DNA from: an uncultured Planctomycetaceae bacterium
Lineage (GTDB): Bacteria; Planctomycetota; Planctomycetia; Planctomycetales; Planctomycetaceae
Direction: 5' to 3'
DNA: 64,000 bases
Assembly: GCA_943787265.1 (NCBI GenBank)
Contig: CALSLT010000024.1
Location: 124,001-188,000, forward strand
The first letter of the stretch is position 1. The number at the start of each line of letters is the position of its first letter. Under the pieces are notes generated by a model. The model worked only from the letters and a program-made list of their open reading frames with translations, searched no databases and was not told where the DNA came from. This document shows positions 50,370-62,078 of this stretch, one piece after another. The position numbers and the translations under genes were made by a program.

Positions 50370-51076
50370 ATGTCCTACATCAAACTTGGAGCGATTGCAC
50401 TTTCATTGTTCACCGTCACAGCGTTCGTCTGGGCCTCCGAGTCCGACGAACTTCGAGAGAGAGCGAGAGCGATGCAGCGTGAGGCCGCTGAACTCGCTGA
50501 ACGTGGACACGGAAAAGAGGCCGAGAACCTTGAGCGCAAAGCGTTGGCGATGGTCGAAGAAGCCGAACATCTGGAACATCACCGCCCCGAACCATCGGGA
50601 TGCTGAGATTCGGGAGATGCAAGAACGGCTGGAAAAATTACGGTTGGAAGAGAGGGAATTGAAAGAGATCGGCGGGAAGGAAGAGCGACTCGTCGATGTT
50701 CGCCAAGAGGCTGAAAGAATCGAACGAGAACTGCATGAACTTTCCCATGGCGAGCACCCTGAAGAAGCTGGATCGCATAATGAGATCGCACGTCGCTTAG
50801 AACATATGCGAATTGCTGTCGAGCATTTGAATCATGCTGGCTTGCACGACATCGCAGAACATGTCGCTGAGAGAGCCGAAGGCAACATCATCCCCGTCGA
50901 GAACCTCGCCGAATCCCTTCAAGTCGCCCACGACGCCGGTGCCAAACGAGTCCTCCTCCCCATGGGCCAGCGTCAGCGACATTCCCACCATCCCCGGCGA
51001 ACTCTTCGCAAAATTCCAAACTGGCTTCTATTCCGACCCAAGAGACGCAGCGTTTAAGGCGTTGGGAGTGGAGTGA
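50370..51076 (+). pseudogene. Secreted coiled-coil protein joined to the C-terminal tail of BrxL, two frameshifts
   Basis: ATG 50370: signal peptide MSYIKLGAIALSLFTVTAFV, then long coils (RERARAMQREAAELAERGHG, EMQERLEKLRLEERELKEIG, HEEA/HGEH-rich). A +1 shift at ~50592 breaks the frame. At about 50880 the sequence changes to the C-terminus of BrxL, the Lon-like ATPase of BREX phage-defence systems: GNIIPVENLAESLQVAHDAG, AKRVLLPM, then, after a second +1 shift at ~50965, DIPTIPGELFAKFQTGFYSD and AAFKALGVE. Only ~65 residues of BrxL remain and no other BREX gene is present, so this is a recombination scar. Confidence 0.7.
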
Positions 51077-51147
51077 AGGAAACAGGTGAGTGATTAGAAC
51101 CATGTGGAATGAAGCAAACCATGACCGAATAAAAGCGAAACCAAACT

Positions 51148-53806
51148 GTGACAGCGCAAGACGACCAATACGAAATAAAAGGCAAAGACGCCGAAGGAAA
51201 AGGTGTCTTCACCGACAAGGGCTTTGTGGTGAAGGAAGGCTCGCTTGCACGTCGAGACATCGTTCCTTCTGCGCAGTCCTCAGTTCCATCAGTACACCAA
51301 CGTCTCATCTCAGAAGGGGTCGTGGAGGAACATGGCGAACACCTTCGGTTTGTCAAAGATCATCTGTTCGATTCACCAAGTGGTGCCGCTGCCGCAGTCT
51401 TGGGGCGAACAGCAAATGGCTGGAAGGAATGGAAACGGGCTGATGGGCAATCACTGAGCAAGGTCAAGAGAGTCACAAGGGACAATGAGTCCCCGTTGCT
51501 TGACGAAGCCAACCGCACACAGATCATCGAGCGGCATCAGCAGCTTCAGGACGAAGGCAAGCTGCGAACCAAGCAGCAACTCGACAAGGAATATGCCCTG
51601 TTTAGGGACCGATTCGGACCATCGGTCTTGCAAGGACTTGATGGTGAAGCACTGCTGACCTTAATTCACGATCACAGCAATCGAGACAGCCTTGTTTATT
51701 GGCTCGAATTCAAGAATGACGATGAGTTTGAGACTCGCAAGTTCGGCAGCATCGCTGGTGGCAGTGCGTTGAAATTTATTATTTTCCGCCGCAAGGAGAC
51801 GGGAAATTGGCAAGCAGGTGGCAAACAAGGGAATCGCCCCGAAGACATTTCGATTGAAGAAGCGATCACTTATGCACGCACCCATCGTGACCAGCTAATC
51901 AAGGGTTGTGAACTCCTTGAAGCGTTACCTCCAAATGCGACGGATGATGATTACGCAGAACTCCAAGATCAGATGGACGAACTTGCCCCGGACGTGAGCC
52001 GATTGGCATGGGGTCACAAGTATTTCAGCCTGCTGTTCCCCGACAAACTCGATGATTACCACAGCCCGGACTATCAACGCTTTCATCTGTTGAAGCTACT
52101 TGTTTTGCCAGCGGAAGGTACAGGCAGATACATCTGCGCTAGTCGCTTTGTGGCTGCGGCCACCGAAGTTGGCCTCAATATGAATCACTTCACGTCCACA
52201 CTGAACTCTGTGCAGGGTGGGCTGCACCGATACTGGCGCATCGGCACCTCGTCAGGAAAGACGGGCACGAGTTACTGGGAAATGATGCGAGATCGAGGTT
52301 GTGTGGCTGTGGGGTGGCCTAAGCTGGGCGACCTTTCGTGGGTCGAATCCAAGAAGGAGTCACGTAAGAAGCTAAAGGAACTCCTGAATGAAACCTACCC
52401 CAATCACCACACGACGATTGGGCGTGATTGCTCTCAACTAATGCAGTTCGCAGTGGAGATAGCGGAGGGCGACATCGTGCTTGCGGGCCAATGGCATGAC
52501 CATTCATGGGATCGGTCGTGTTATCGGTGGGTACGAATTCAATTCCGAGTGCGATTTTCCCCACCAAAGACAAGTCGAATGGCTGTCAGTTGGTGAATGG
52601 CAAATGCCAGAGTCTAGTGAAGGGCTTCAATCGACTGTTCGAGGGCTTGGAAAGTTCAACGACAATCTGCTGGCGATTGAACAGCGGATTCAGTCATCTG
52701 AGCCACCTGATCTTGGCGGTGGCGAGGACTCCAAAGCGAAGAAGCCGATTCGACTCTCGGGAATACTCGGTCGCATTCAGTCAGTCTTGGATCGCAAAGG
52801 TCAGGTGATTCTCTACGGGCCTCCCGGCACCGGAAAAACCTATTGGGCCGAAAAGGCGGCGAATGATCTTGCAGCCATTTCTTCGTTTGGAAAGCTGTTT
52901 GAATCTCTCAGTGAGACAGAGAAAAAATCGGTTCTTGGAGATGGGCAGAAATCGGCGTTGGTGCGACTTTGCTGTTTTCATCGGCTTACGGTTATGAAGA
53001 CTTTTTGGAAGGCTACCGCCCTGAGACCATTGATGGTCAGGTGTCCTTCAAATTGCGAGACGGCGTGTTCAAAGGCATGTGCCCAAGATGCCGTCGATTC
53101 TCCCGAGCGAAACTTCTACCTGATCGTGGATGAAATCAATCGTGGTGATATTCCACGAATTTTTGGTGAGTTGTTCACGACGCTGGAAAAAGACAAACGT
53201 GGCAAGCGGATCGTCCTTCCCGTAAGCCAAGAAGTATTTTCCGTTCCAAAAAATGTATTCCTGATCGGCACGATGAACACGGCGGATCGGTCGATCTCCT
53301 TGCTTGATGCTGCTCTTCGTCGCCGGTTTGGTTTCGTGGAGATGATGCCTGACGGGAAAGTCCTCAAAGACTCTGCCGTTTCAGGAATACCACTGAGAGC
53401 ATGGTTCGATGCGCTGAATACCCGCATTCGAGAGCATGTTGGGCGTGATGCCCGGAACCTCCAAATTGGCCACTCGTATTTGATGCACGGGGGAAGTCCG
53501 CTCAAAGATTTTGCTTCACTCAAACGGGCATTCCGAGACGACATCATCCCTCTCCTAGAAGAATACTGCTACGAGGACTACACGACGCTCGCCACGATTC
53601 TTGGCGATCAGCTTGTAGATTCCGCCGCACAGCGTATCTGTCATGAGTTGTTTGATGACGGTCAAGAGAGCGACCTCATCCAAGCACTACTTGCACCCTG
53701 TCCTGAAATTTCTGCCTCGTCGGAAGCCGTGTCCTCGGAGGAATCCGTACTGGATTCAGAGGATGCCGATGTAGAGGATGAGGAAGGGGAAGCAGGCGAT
53801 GATTGA
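51148..53806 (+). pseudogene. mcrB: McrB-type GTPase with DUF4357 and EVE-like domains, three frameshifts
   Basis: GTG start at 51148. Residues ~1-100 match DUF4357 (SPSGAAAAVLGRTANGWKEW). A middle region (LLDEANRTQIIERHQQLQDE) is common in McrB-like proteins. An EVE/YTH-like modified-base reader follows (YWRIGTSSGKTGTSYWEMMR, then GRVIGGYEF after a +1 shift at ~52486). The AAA+ core has Walker A LYGPPGTGKTYW (~residue 556), YLIVDEINRGDIPRIFGEL and LIGTMNTADRSISLLDAALR. A -1 shift near 52980 and a +1 near 53082 garble the AYGYEDFLEGYRPE segment. McrB with McrC forms a type IV restriction motor that cleaves modified DNA. All frames are otherwise open. Confidence 0.85.
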
Positions 53807-55122
53807 GGACATCGTATCAATCTCGCTCTCCGAATGGCAAACGCTGTCGCCGACGACATGTGATGAACTTGATGGGTTATTTCTTGAAAGCTCACCCAGT
53901 AGTCAAAAAGTAGCCGACGCCCTCAATAAGAGGCGAATGCTACGGCTCACTGAGTTGAAAACTGGGCTGGAGGTGTCGTCGTTCTCACACGTTGGTCGAG
54001 TTCGCATTGGCGACTTGAACATCACCATCCTGCCCAAAACTGAAGGCGGCGTCTCTGCTCCGTCTACTTCGCTACGCCTACGGATTCCGGCGTCTGGAGT
54101 TGGTCTCCGACTCGACTCACCTTGTCGATCAATGCGGCTTTGAAGGACCTCCTCATTAGTCAGCTAAATGCTGAGGCTCAGGAACTCATTTCCCGAGGAC
54201 TGCAACGAGCATACGTTCGGCAAGATGAGAGACTGGCTTCACCACGGGGACGCATCAACATCGACCGTCTGGCTTTAGATGGTGGAACAGCGACGGGCCC
54301 ACGCTGCCATGTCAGCATTTCCCCCGGCTTGAAGACACGCTCCTAAATCGGGTTTTGCTCGCTGGCTTGCGACTCGCCGGATCAGTCGCAAGCCTCCTCG
54401 ATCTCCGACGTGAGTCGAGACGCTTGGCTTCACTGATGGAAGAGCAAGTCACTCGAATCAACCTCGACGCCACGGTTCTCGATCAGGCCGCTAGAAGACT
54501 AACTCGCCTTTCGACTGCCTACGTCCCATCCTTATCGATTATCCGACTGTTGGTGGAGTCCCAAGGAATTGTGCTGGAAGGTCGAACGCTGACAACAACT
54601 CTACCGGGCTTCCTGTTCGACATGAATTTGTTCTTTCAAGCCCTTCTGTCTCGTTTCCTCAAGGAGAACTTGGTTGATTACTCCCGTTCGGGACGAGCAC
54701 GGGCTGAAGGGAATGATGCGATACAACCCAAAGCACAATCCACTGCGAAAGCAATCACCCACTCCAAGGCCAGACTACGCCATCATGCGCCAAGGACAAC
54801 TGGTGTCGCTCTTGGATGCCAAGTACAGAGACCTATGGGAGAAATCGCTCCCGAGAGAAATGCTATACCAACCTCGTCGTTTATGCCATCAGCCATCGTC
54901 AGCACCTTCAGAGCAGCATTCTTTATCCGACGACAAATCCATTGGCCAAGGAAGCAAGGATCGACGTGACCTGACCCTGTGTTTGGTAAGCATCTTGGTC
55001 AGGTCTGTTTGCGCCCCGTCAATCTGACCGAGATCGAGGAGCTTGTTTCGTTGAATACGGCGGAAGCTCGCAGACGGCGGGAAGTGTGTGCAAATCGGTT
55101 GGCGTTTGGCTCGGAGGGTTGA
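53799..55122 (+). pseudogene. mcrC: McrC-type nuclease subunit, about six frameshifts
   Basis: ATG 53799 overlaps the end of mcrB. Sense fragments in order: MIEDIVSISLSEWQTLSPTT; LLRLLRYAYGFRRLEL; DLLISQLNAEAQELISRGLQ; LPCQHFPRLEDTLLNR; FDMNLFFQALLSRFLKENLV; RDEHGLKGMMRYNPKHNPLR; PDYAIMRQGQLVSLLDAKYRD (PD-(D/E)xK nuclease core, D...DAK); VVYAISHRQHLQSSILYP; EIEELVSLNTAEARRR. Shifts near 54050, 54145, 54297, 54683, 54872 and 54971; five are +1 and one is -1. As written no active McrC can be made. Confidence 0.85.
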
Positions 55123-55128
55123 ATAGCC

Positions 55129-55911
55129 GTGACATTCGACCTCCACATCGGCATCGACTACTCAGGCCGGGAAACACCGACATCCCGCACGCCGCGTTCA
55201 GGTCTACGCCGCCTTCGACACCGAAGAGCCCCGCCGCATTCTGTCGCCAGTCTTCGACCGAGAAGACGTACAAGAACTGGTGCCGCAAGGAGATTGCCGA
55301 ATGGCTGATCGAACAGGCCAACAAGAACATCACCTTCATCGCCGGGATCGATCACGGCTTCTCGTTTCCCGCTGAACTACTTCGAGCGATACAAGCTCAC
55401 AGTCGTGGCCCGAGTTCCTCGACGATTTCTGTGAACACTGGCCGACCGATCAAGAACACACCTATGTCGATTTCATCCGGGACCGTGAAGAAGGCCCACC
55501 AGATCGCACTGGATCGAACAAAGACTTTCGGCTGACCGAGAAGTGGACAGTCTCGGCCAAGTCAGTGTTCCAGTTCGACGTTCAGGGCTCGGTCGCCAAG
55601 TCCACACACGCCGGGCTACCGTGGCTGCGCCGGATCAGAAATGAAGTCGGCGACAAAGTTCATGTCTGGCCGTTCGACGGCTGGGATGTGCCCGATGGAA
55701 ATCTGTGATCGCCGAAATCTACCCGTCGATTTTCAAAAAGCGTTATCCCAAAGATGATCGCAAGCCTGACCAGCAGGACGCATACTGTGTTTCAAGGTGG
55801 CTGACGGAAATGGGCGAACGTGGATTCTTGGAGAGGTACTTTGATCCTCCGTTGACCGACGACGAACGCAAGGTTGCCGATCTGGAAGGCTGGATTCTGG
55901 GGATCATGTAG
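55129..55911 (+). pseudogene. Frameshifted copy 2 of the DUF429-like gene
   Basis: Begins GTG 55129 seven bases after mcrC. Clearly homologous along its whole length to 49544-50326; the 3' third is nearly identical, the 5' part more diverged. Compensating insertions and deletions (lost bases near 55194 and 55702, extra bases near 55249, 55367 and 55400) keep the total at 783 bp but scramble the frame. Confidence 0.88.
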
Positions 55912-55943
55912 AATGCACAAACCAAGCCTTGGAAGGATGCAAA

Positions 55944-57229
<1,286 letters not shown>

Positions 57230-57254
57230 TGTGCCACAATCGGTCAGCGGCCAA

Positions 57255-58318
57255 TCACGCCACCAGCAACTCCCGCCACGTCGGCCCCAAGTGCAGAAAC
57301 ACTGCATTGGTCAGCCAAACCTGACCATTGGCCTTCTCCACCTGCTCGTATGCCCATTCGGTGATCCGATGTGACGCCGATGAATCTGAAGGCAAGCCAG
57401 CATCTTTGAGTCGTTCGGCCCAGTTCCGATGATCGAATTCGATTCCGTTCCGACCACGATTGCAAATGTTGCTCAGCGGCGAGGTAATCTGACTTGGAGT
57501 TGTTGCAGCGGGGATGGGCAAGCACGAAGTTGTGCCCAAGATCCGTTGGGTAGCGGGACCACGGAATAAAATGGTCCACTTCCATGCTGGTCCGCAAATC
57601 GTTGTGGCAATAGAAGCACTGACGTTCCTGCACATCGAGCAGAATTTGTCTGTAAGGCTCCAATGAAGATCGCTCTTGATCGAAAAGGAACGTGCCGAGG
57701 TCAGTCACGTTTCCGAGGTCGTTAGCGTTCAGCTTTTGCACAAATCGGACCCACGCTCCCTGAATTAGATCACGCATCAGGCCATAGAATGCTCGGAAAC
57801 AGTATGCCACGCCCGGCTTCAGCGTGATGGTTTTCGTGGTGGCGTCCAAGTTGTCATAAAGAAAATCAAGACGCTCACTGCCAACGGTCTGCAACTTCCA
57901 GAGCGGCATCTCGTTGACCACCCTCTTCACACTGCTCTTCAATGATCCCCAAAGATCCGGGGCAGTCTGCTTCAACTTGAACAGTGAACCTCCGAAGTCA
58001 TGCTGCGTCTTGATGACCTTCGAGATCACAGCGGCCCTGCCGTCCGGTGTTCTGTTGCAGCACGATCCCAGTGGATTGATCACCAAGTTGAAACGGTCTG
58101 CACTGCTGCCAGTACAACTCAATGAACTTTTCACCGATGTCTTTGACATCCAGATCGAGCGGTGCCCCAGAGTCGTCACCTTTCAAAACGCAGAGATCGG
58201 CGATTGCGTGTAGCAGTGCGAACTTGTAGCTGGCCGTGAATTGCCCTTCGACCAATAGCCGTTGAATGTTGCGGAGAAAGAGAACTTGCTCCTCTGGTGT
58301 CGGCGGCATCACAGTCAT
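57255..58318 (-). pseudogene. HNH endonuclease-domain protein, two frameshifts
   Basis: Start ATG 58318. N-terminal helical part MTVMPPTPEEQVLFLRNIQR, FALLHAIADLCVLKGDD, a shift near 58037, then AAVISKVIKTQHDFGGSLFK. The HNH core is ERQCFYCHNDLRTSMEVDHF, IPWSRYPTDLGHNFVLAHPR and CNNSKSDYL. After a second shift near 57452 the C-terminus reads GIEFDHRNWAERLKDAGLPS and ends TWRELLVA at 57255. Both shifts equal one extra base. Overlaps the HIT gene by four bases, so the two are an operon. Confidence 0.82.
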
Positions 58319-58701
58319 TCGTCACCCCAGTATTGAGCCTTCTCCGGGATAACCCAGCGGACGCCGCCCTTTGGATCGGGTACGTCGTTGTTCCATCTGG
58401 GAATGACATGGATGTGAGCGTGCATCACCGTCTGTCCAGCGGCCATGCCATCATTGACACCGATGTTGAACCCGTCTGGCCTGAGTTGCTCGGCAAGATG
58501 TTGCCGAACTTCCGACACGAGCATCCACAAGGCACTTTGATCTTCCGGCGACAACTCAAAGAGCGAGGCAACGTGCCGCCGTGGTACGACCAGCGAATGT
58601 CCTTCGGAAACTGGAAAGCCGTCATGCAACACAAGCCCGTCAGCGTTTTCACGCCAGACCTGCGATTCAGACGGCTTACAAAATGGACAAACTTCGTTCA
58701 T
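58315..58701 (-). CDS. HIT-family hydrolase
   Basis: 128 aa from ATG 58701; ATGs at 58704 and 58716 are alternatives. Zinc-type CPFC near the N-terminus, then LVVPRRHVASLFELSPED and the histidine triad MHAHIHVIPRW. HIT proteins hydrolyse nucleotide conjugates (Ap4A, adenylylated substrates). Coupled to the HNH gene by an ATGA overlap. Confidence 0.9.
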   Translation of the reverse strand: MNEVCPFCKPSESQVWRENADGLVLHDGFPVSEGHSLVVPRRHVASLFELSPEDQSALWMLVSEVRQHLAEQLRPDGFNIGVNDGMAAGQTVMHAHIHVIPRWNNDVPDPKGGVRWVIPEKAQYWGDE

Positions 58702-58782
58702 CATCAAGGAATCCAAAGGGGTGTGACGTGTATGCTACCTCTTTGAAAACTCCTCAACCATCAGTGCGGCCCAGAACATGCC

Positions 58783-59082
58783 ATGCCAAAAGCAATCCCA
58801 GACGGACTGACAAAGGACCACGTGTTGCTTGCCCTAAAAGATCTGGACGAGGGCATCGAACATGATTTTGGAGAAGCGACCGGCTACCAACTTATCAACG
58901 ACGATAAGGGATATGCACCGAAGGCCGTTGTCGGGATCGCAGTCCGCCACCTGACCGGGACGATACTCGGTCACGGCGAGTTCAGTGGCGGGGAACAAAA
59001 AGGGCAACCCAACCCGCCTGCGCCGTTTTACGTGATGCACATTGCTGGTAGTTGGTTTGGGACACGCAATGAGGAGTCGTGA
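58783..59082 (+). CDS. Orphan ScoMcrA-like N-terminal head-domain protein
   Basis: 99 aa. TKDHVLLALKDLDEGIEHDF, GYQLINDDKGYAPKAVVGIA, and EFSGGEQKG resemble the head domain found at the N-terminus of ScoMcrA-type type IV restriction enzymes (pattern YxxKAxxG...FSGG). After residue ~75 the sequence diverges and ends, so no SRA or HNH domain follows. Probably a truncated restriction protein or a stand-alone domain. Confidence 0.5.
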   Translation: MPKAIPDGLTKDHVLLALKDLDEGIEHDFGEATGYQLINDDKGYAPKAVVGIAVRHLTGTILGHGEFSGGEQKGQPNPPAPFYVMHIAGSWFGTRNEES

Positions 59083-59118
59083 CCTCGGATACGTGAAGTT
59101 GAACTCCAAGGTTGTAAC

Positions 59119-59709
59119 ATGATAGATGACATTGTCGTAACACGTGACGGGAACACTTACTGCTGTTCCTTTAATAGTCGGACGCTTGAATGGGTCAATC
59201 AAGAGACTCTCATGACGCCACATTTAACGCTTGTTCACAAGCTCAATCGATACGTTATCGACAACCATGTAGAGGGCATGTTCTCTAATTGGGGACGAAC
59301 ACATTTGGCCCAGTTCAATGATCTATTGTGTTCTTTGGGGGCCACAAAGAACGACTACAGAAGACTCGGCTTGGATTCCTTGGTTGATTGCGAGGTTGAA
59401 GATGAGTTTCGCCCTCGAAGTCCGCTACATGTCTTAGGCTACCGTGTCGGCAACAAAGGGTTAAACGAATCCGAACGACGTGAAATCCTGAAGAACGCAG
59501 TTCTAGGTGAATTACCCAGTGTTGGCACAGCTTCGTACATGGCCCAGTGGGGGATGCCTGCGACTGCCGAGCGACTGGAGAAAATCCTGTCCCATTTGAG
59601 AAAGATCAGCAGTGGAGGGGGAATAGCATCCGCCGATTACACGAAAGCTGATGTAGCGTGGAAAACAGATATTGAATGGCTCAAGTCCACTTTTTCTGGG
59701 AGCCTGTGA
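59119..59709 (+). CDS. Conserved hypothetical protein
   Basis: 196 aa from ATG 59119. GMFSNWGRTHLAQFNDLLCS, RSPLHVLGYRVGNKGLNESE, RREILKNAVLGELPSVGTAS, and SADYTKADVAWKTDIEWLKS are conserved-looking blocks. The last part is amphipathic helical. No function assigned; intact frame amid frameshifted neighbours. Confidence 0.6.
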   Translation: MIDDIVVTRDGNTYCCSFNSRTLEWVNQETLMTPHLTLVHKLNRYVIDNHVEGMFSNWGRTHLAQFNDLLCSLGATKNDYRRLGLDSLVDCEVEDEFRPRSPLHVLGYRVGNKGLNESERREILKNAVLGELPSVGTASYMAQWGMPATAERLEKILSHLRKISSGGGIASADYTKADVAWKTDIEWLKSTFSGSL

Positions 59710-59797
59710 TCCCATCAATGAGGTGCTCGTGAATGAAACAGGCGACCATCGGATTGTGCTGGGCAACGGCACAGTCGGCAGAGATGATTGAACTCTG

Positions 59798-60387
59798 ATG
59801 TACCTCTTCAGGAAGCCAAGTGATGCGCAGATCATTGCAGTCATCGAGTCACAAGCTCGACTGGATTTCACGTATCCCTCCGTAGGTGTTACGAGAAACG
59901 GAGACGCCCCGTCAGGATTCGTTGTTGACCACAACCGTATCCATCTCGGATCGGGCCAAGTGGTTTTCGATGCGGCAAAACGAGCATTGTCCGAATGGCA
60001 GCACTATCGTTTTGACTGGATCGAGCTTCATCGGCCCAAAGGTCCGCTCCAACGACAGGTCAAGCGGTTGGTGTGCTGGCACGTGCCTTGGGGTTGTGGG
60101 TGTTGAATGCCTGTCGAATTGTGTACGTGGTCGCAGAGGAAGAACCACTGCGTAGATTCTCCTTTGCCTACGGAACGCTGCCGGAACATGCTGAATCCGG
60201 CGAAGAGAGATTTCAGGTCGAATGGCATGAGGACGATTCTGTCTGGTACGACATCTTCGCCTTCTCTCGGCCCAATCAATTCCTTGCACGGCTGGGCTAT
60301 CCCTATGTTCGCCGAAAACAAAAACAATTTGCTGTGAACTCCATGCAAGCAATGAAGTCAGCCATAGCGGGCTTGTCCGCAGGGTAA
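59798..60387 (+). pseudogene. DUF1990 protein, one frameshift
   Basis: ATG 59798 MYLFRKPSDAQIIAVIESQA; FTYPSVGVTR...GFVVDHNRIHLGSGQVVFDA belongs to DUF1990. A -1 shift near 60060 is followed by VLARALGLWVLNACRIVYVV, RFSFAYGTLPEHAESGEERF and SVWYDIFAFSRPNQFLARLG. The family is START-like/SRPBCC-related and of unknown role. Ends at 60387. Confidence 0.8.
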
Positions 60388-60407
60388 CGTAACCGTTGAA
60401 GAATAGC

Positions 60408-61149
60408 CTACTCGTCGAGCTTCCGAACCATCTGATCGACCCACTCCCGCTGATCCTTCTGAAGCGATGGCAATGGATGGCGATACTTGTTGGATGCTCC
60501 CGGCTCCATTAGTCCGATGATCTTGCTCTTCCGGGGAAGCCTAGACACACAACGCTCAATCAGTGGGGTCAGTTTGTCGCTGAGTCCCCCAAGCCAAGAC
60601 GAGCGGAGCTTTCCCGTTCTTCGGAAGTTTATGTGACAATTCATCCGTTCTGACATCGGAAAAGACAGAGTGCGACTCGAAATTGGACTCATCTTCCAAT
60701 CGCTGAAACATCTTGATGAACTCTGCACTCTTGGGGCTACGGAGATCTGAGAGGTTCAACACTCGAACATGTCGCCAATCCCGAAAGTGCATCAATCGCA
60801 TCACTTGGTACTGCGTTGTGTCAGGCTTTGTCGGAACGAGCGAGATCGGCAACTTGTGGATTGCTCTCGCACGGATGCGGTTGTTGACCTCGACCAATGG
60901 CTTAGATGATCCGGGGTTCATCATGATGAACACGGCATCGGGGCGCAGTCCTGACAACGCTGAGTGATCCGATGGTGTATCTTCGTGATGGATGATCTCC
61001 AAGACGCTTCGGCACTCGACGACTTCCCTTGAAGCGAGTTCGACCGAGTAGAAGTGACCGAAGACTCCGTACTCCTGCTTCAACTCCTTGGCAGCGATGA
61101 ATGACTGCTTTGTCACGTCTTTTTCCTGTTCAGCTTCTGCTGGCGACAT
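60408..61149 (-). pseudogene. Hypothetical protein (DUF1643-like MNPG motif), one frameshift
   Basis: ATG 61149; a TTG at 61158 overlapping the upstream stop is an alternative. PDAVFIMMNPGSSKPLVEVN resembles the core of DUF1643. RDWRHVRVLNLSDLRSPKSA and KAPLVLAWG follow. A run of five C on the plus strand at 60586-60590 adds a base, and the sense resumes as LSDKLTPLIERCVSRLPRKS to MVRKLDE at 60408. In an apparent operon with the gene at 61155. Confidence 0.6.
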
Positions 61150-61154
61150 CTTTC

Positions 61155-61688
61155 TCAAAATTCGTCGCTACTTGAGACGCCTAACATTTTGTATAGACCT
61201 TGTATACGTACCATAGTGCGAATATTCGTCTCATCGTGAATCCCGTTCTTGTACAGGTTGCGAAGCCATCGTTTCGACGAAGCGTCACTGAACCCTTGTT
61301 GTTCAATCTGTTCCAATGTAATTCCTTTCCGGTCGAGAAATCGTTGGAAGCGTCTGGCGAAATTCTTCTTCCATTCGATCAGAGGCATCTTGATTCGGAA
61401 ACCAGCATCATCGACGAACTTCAAGAAGTCGTCGATCTGCTCGTGTGTCAGAAACGAAGCCGATGTCTTGTTGATCGATTTCAGGAACTCCTTCTTGGTG
61501 TTTTCAATCGTGTTGGATCGCTTTGGATGACATCCCCAGACAAGCCCATCGTGTTTTCCGGGAACGATTTTGAACTTGCCCGGCTTTGGTTCTTGGATTG
61601 TGACGTGCTGAACAACGTAATAGTTTTTACTGTCTGGCGATTCAGTCTTGTTCGGCGTGGATTTCTTGATCGCTTTCTTCTTTGCCAT
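61155..61688 (-). CDS. Hypothetical protein
   Basis: 177 aa from ATG 61688 (MAKKKAIKKSTPNKTESPDS), lysine-rich N-terminus, then YYVVQHVTIQEPKPGKFKIV, WGCHPKRSNTIENTKKEFL, and helical LRNLYKNGIHDETNIRTMVR. Basic throughout, so a nucleic-acid partner is plausible. The next gene starts within nine bases of its stop. Confidence 0.6.
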   Translation of the reverse strand: MAKKKAIKKSTPNKTESPDSKNYYVVQHVTIQEPKPGKFKIVPGKHDGLVWGCHPKRSNTIENTKKEFLKSINKTSASFLTHEQIDDFLKFVDDAGFRIKMPLIEWKKNFARRFQRFLDRKGITLEQIEQQGFSDASSKRWLRNLYKNGIHDETNIRTMVRIQGLYKMLGVSSSDEF

Positions 61689-62078
61689 CGAACACTTCCT
61701 AAAAGATGAAACTTATAACAGTCCAAATATACGAATGTGGGAAGCCATCCGGCAATAATTCTTATTGCCAGTCTTTTTCTTCGTCTGCGTCTTTTGCTTT
61801 TAAATAACCCTTTTGCAAGTTTGGGTTCGGTCTGTTGTCGGCTCTTCCTTTCGATGTTCGATTCCAACAATGTGGATTGTGGGGTGGCGAACCGTGTTGC
61901 ACTTCAACGCATATCGCAATCATGCCTTTGGTTTCCCTCCGTGACACAGCTTCGTTATCCGATGTCCGGCAGAGAAAGTGCAGTAACTTCTAATATATAC
62001 TTAGAGAACGCTGCACTATCTCCGCCACAACTCCCTGCTCGGCAGTAACAGGCGGTGGCGGCAATCGTTGGCCTCAAG
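61689..62078. other. 390-bp interval, no firm gene
   Basis: Between the hypothetical gene and the helicase stop. One minus-strand ORF (61762-61923, MIAICVEVQHGSPPHNPHCW) is too short and unsupported to call. AT-rich near 61,740-61,830. Likely holds the promoter of the 61155-61688 operon. Confidence 0.4.
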
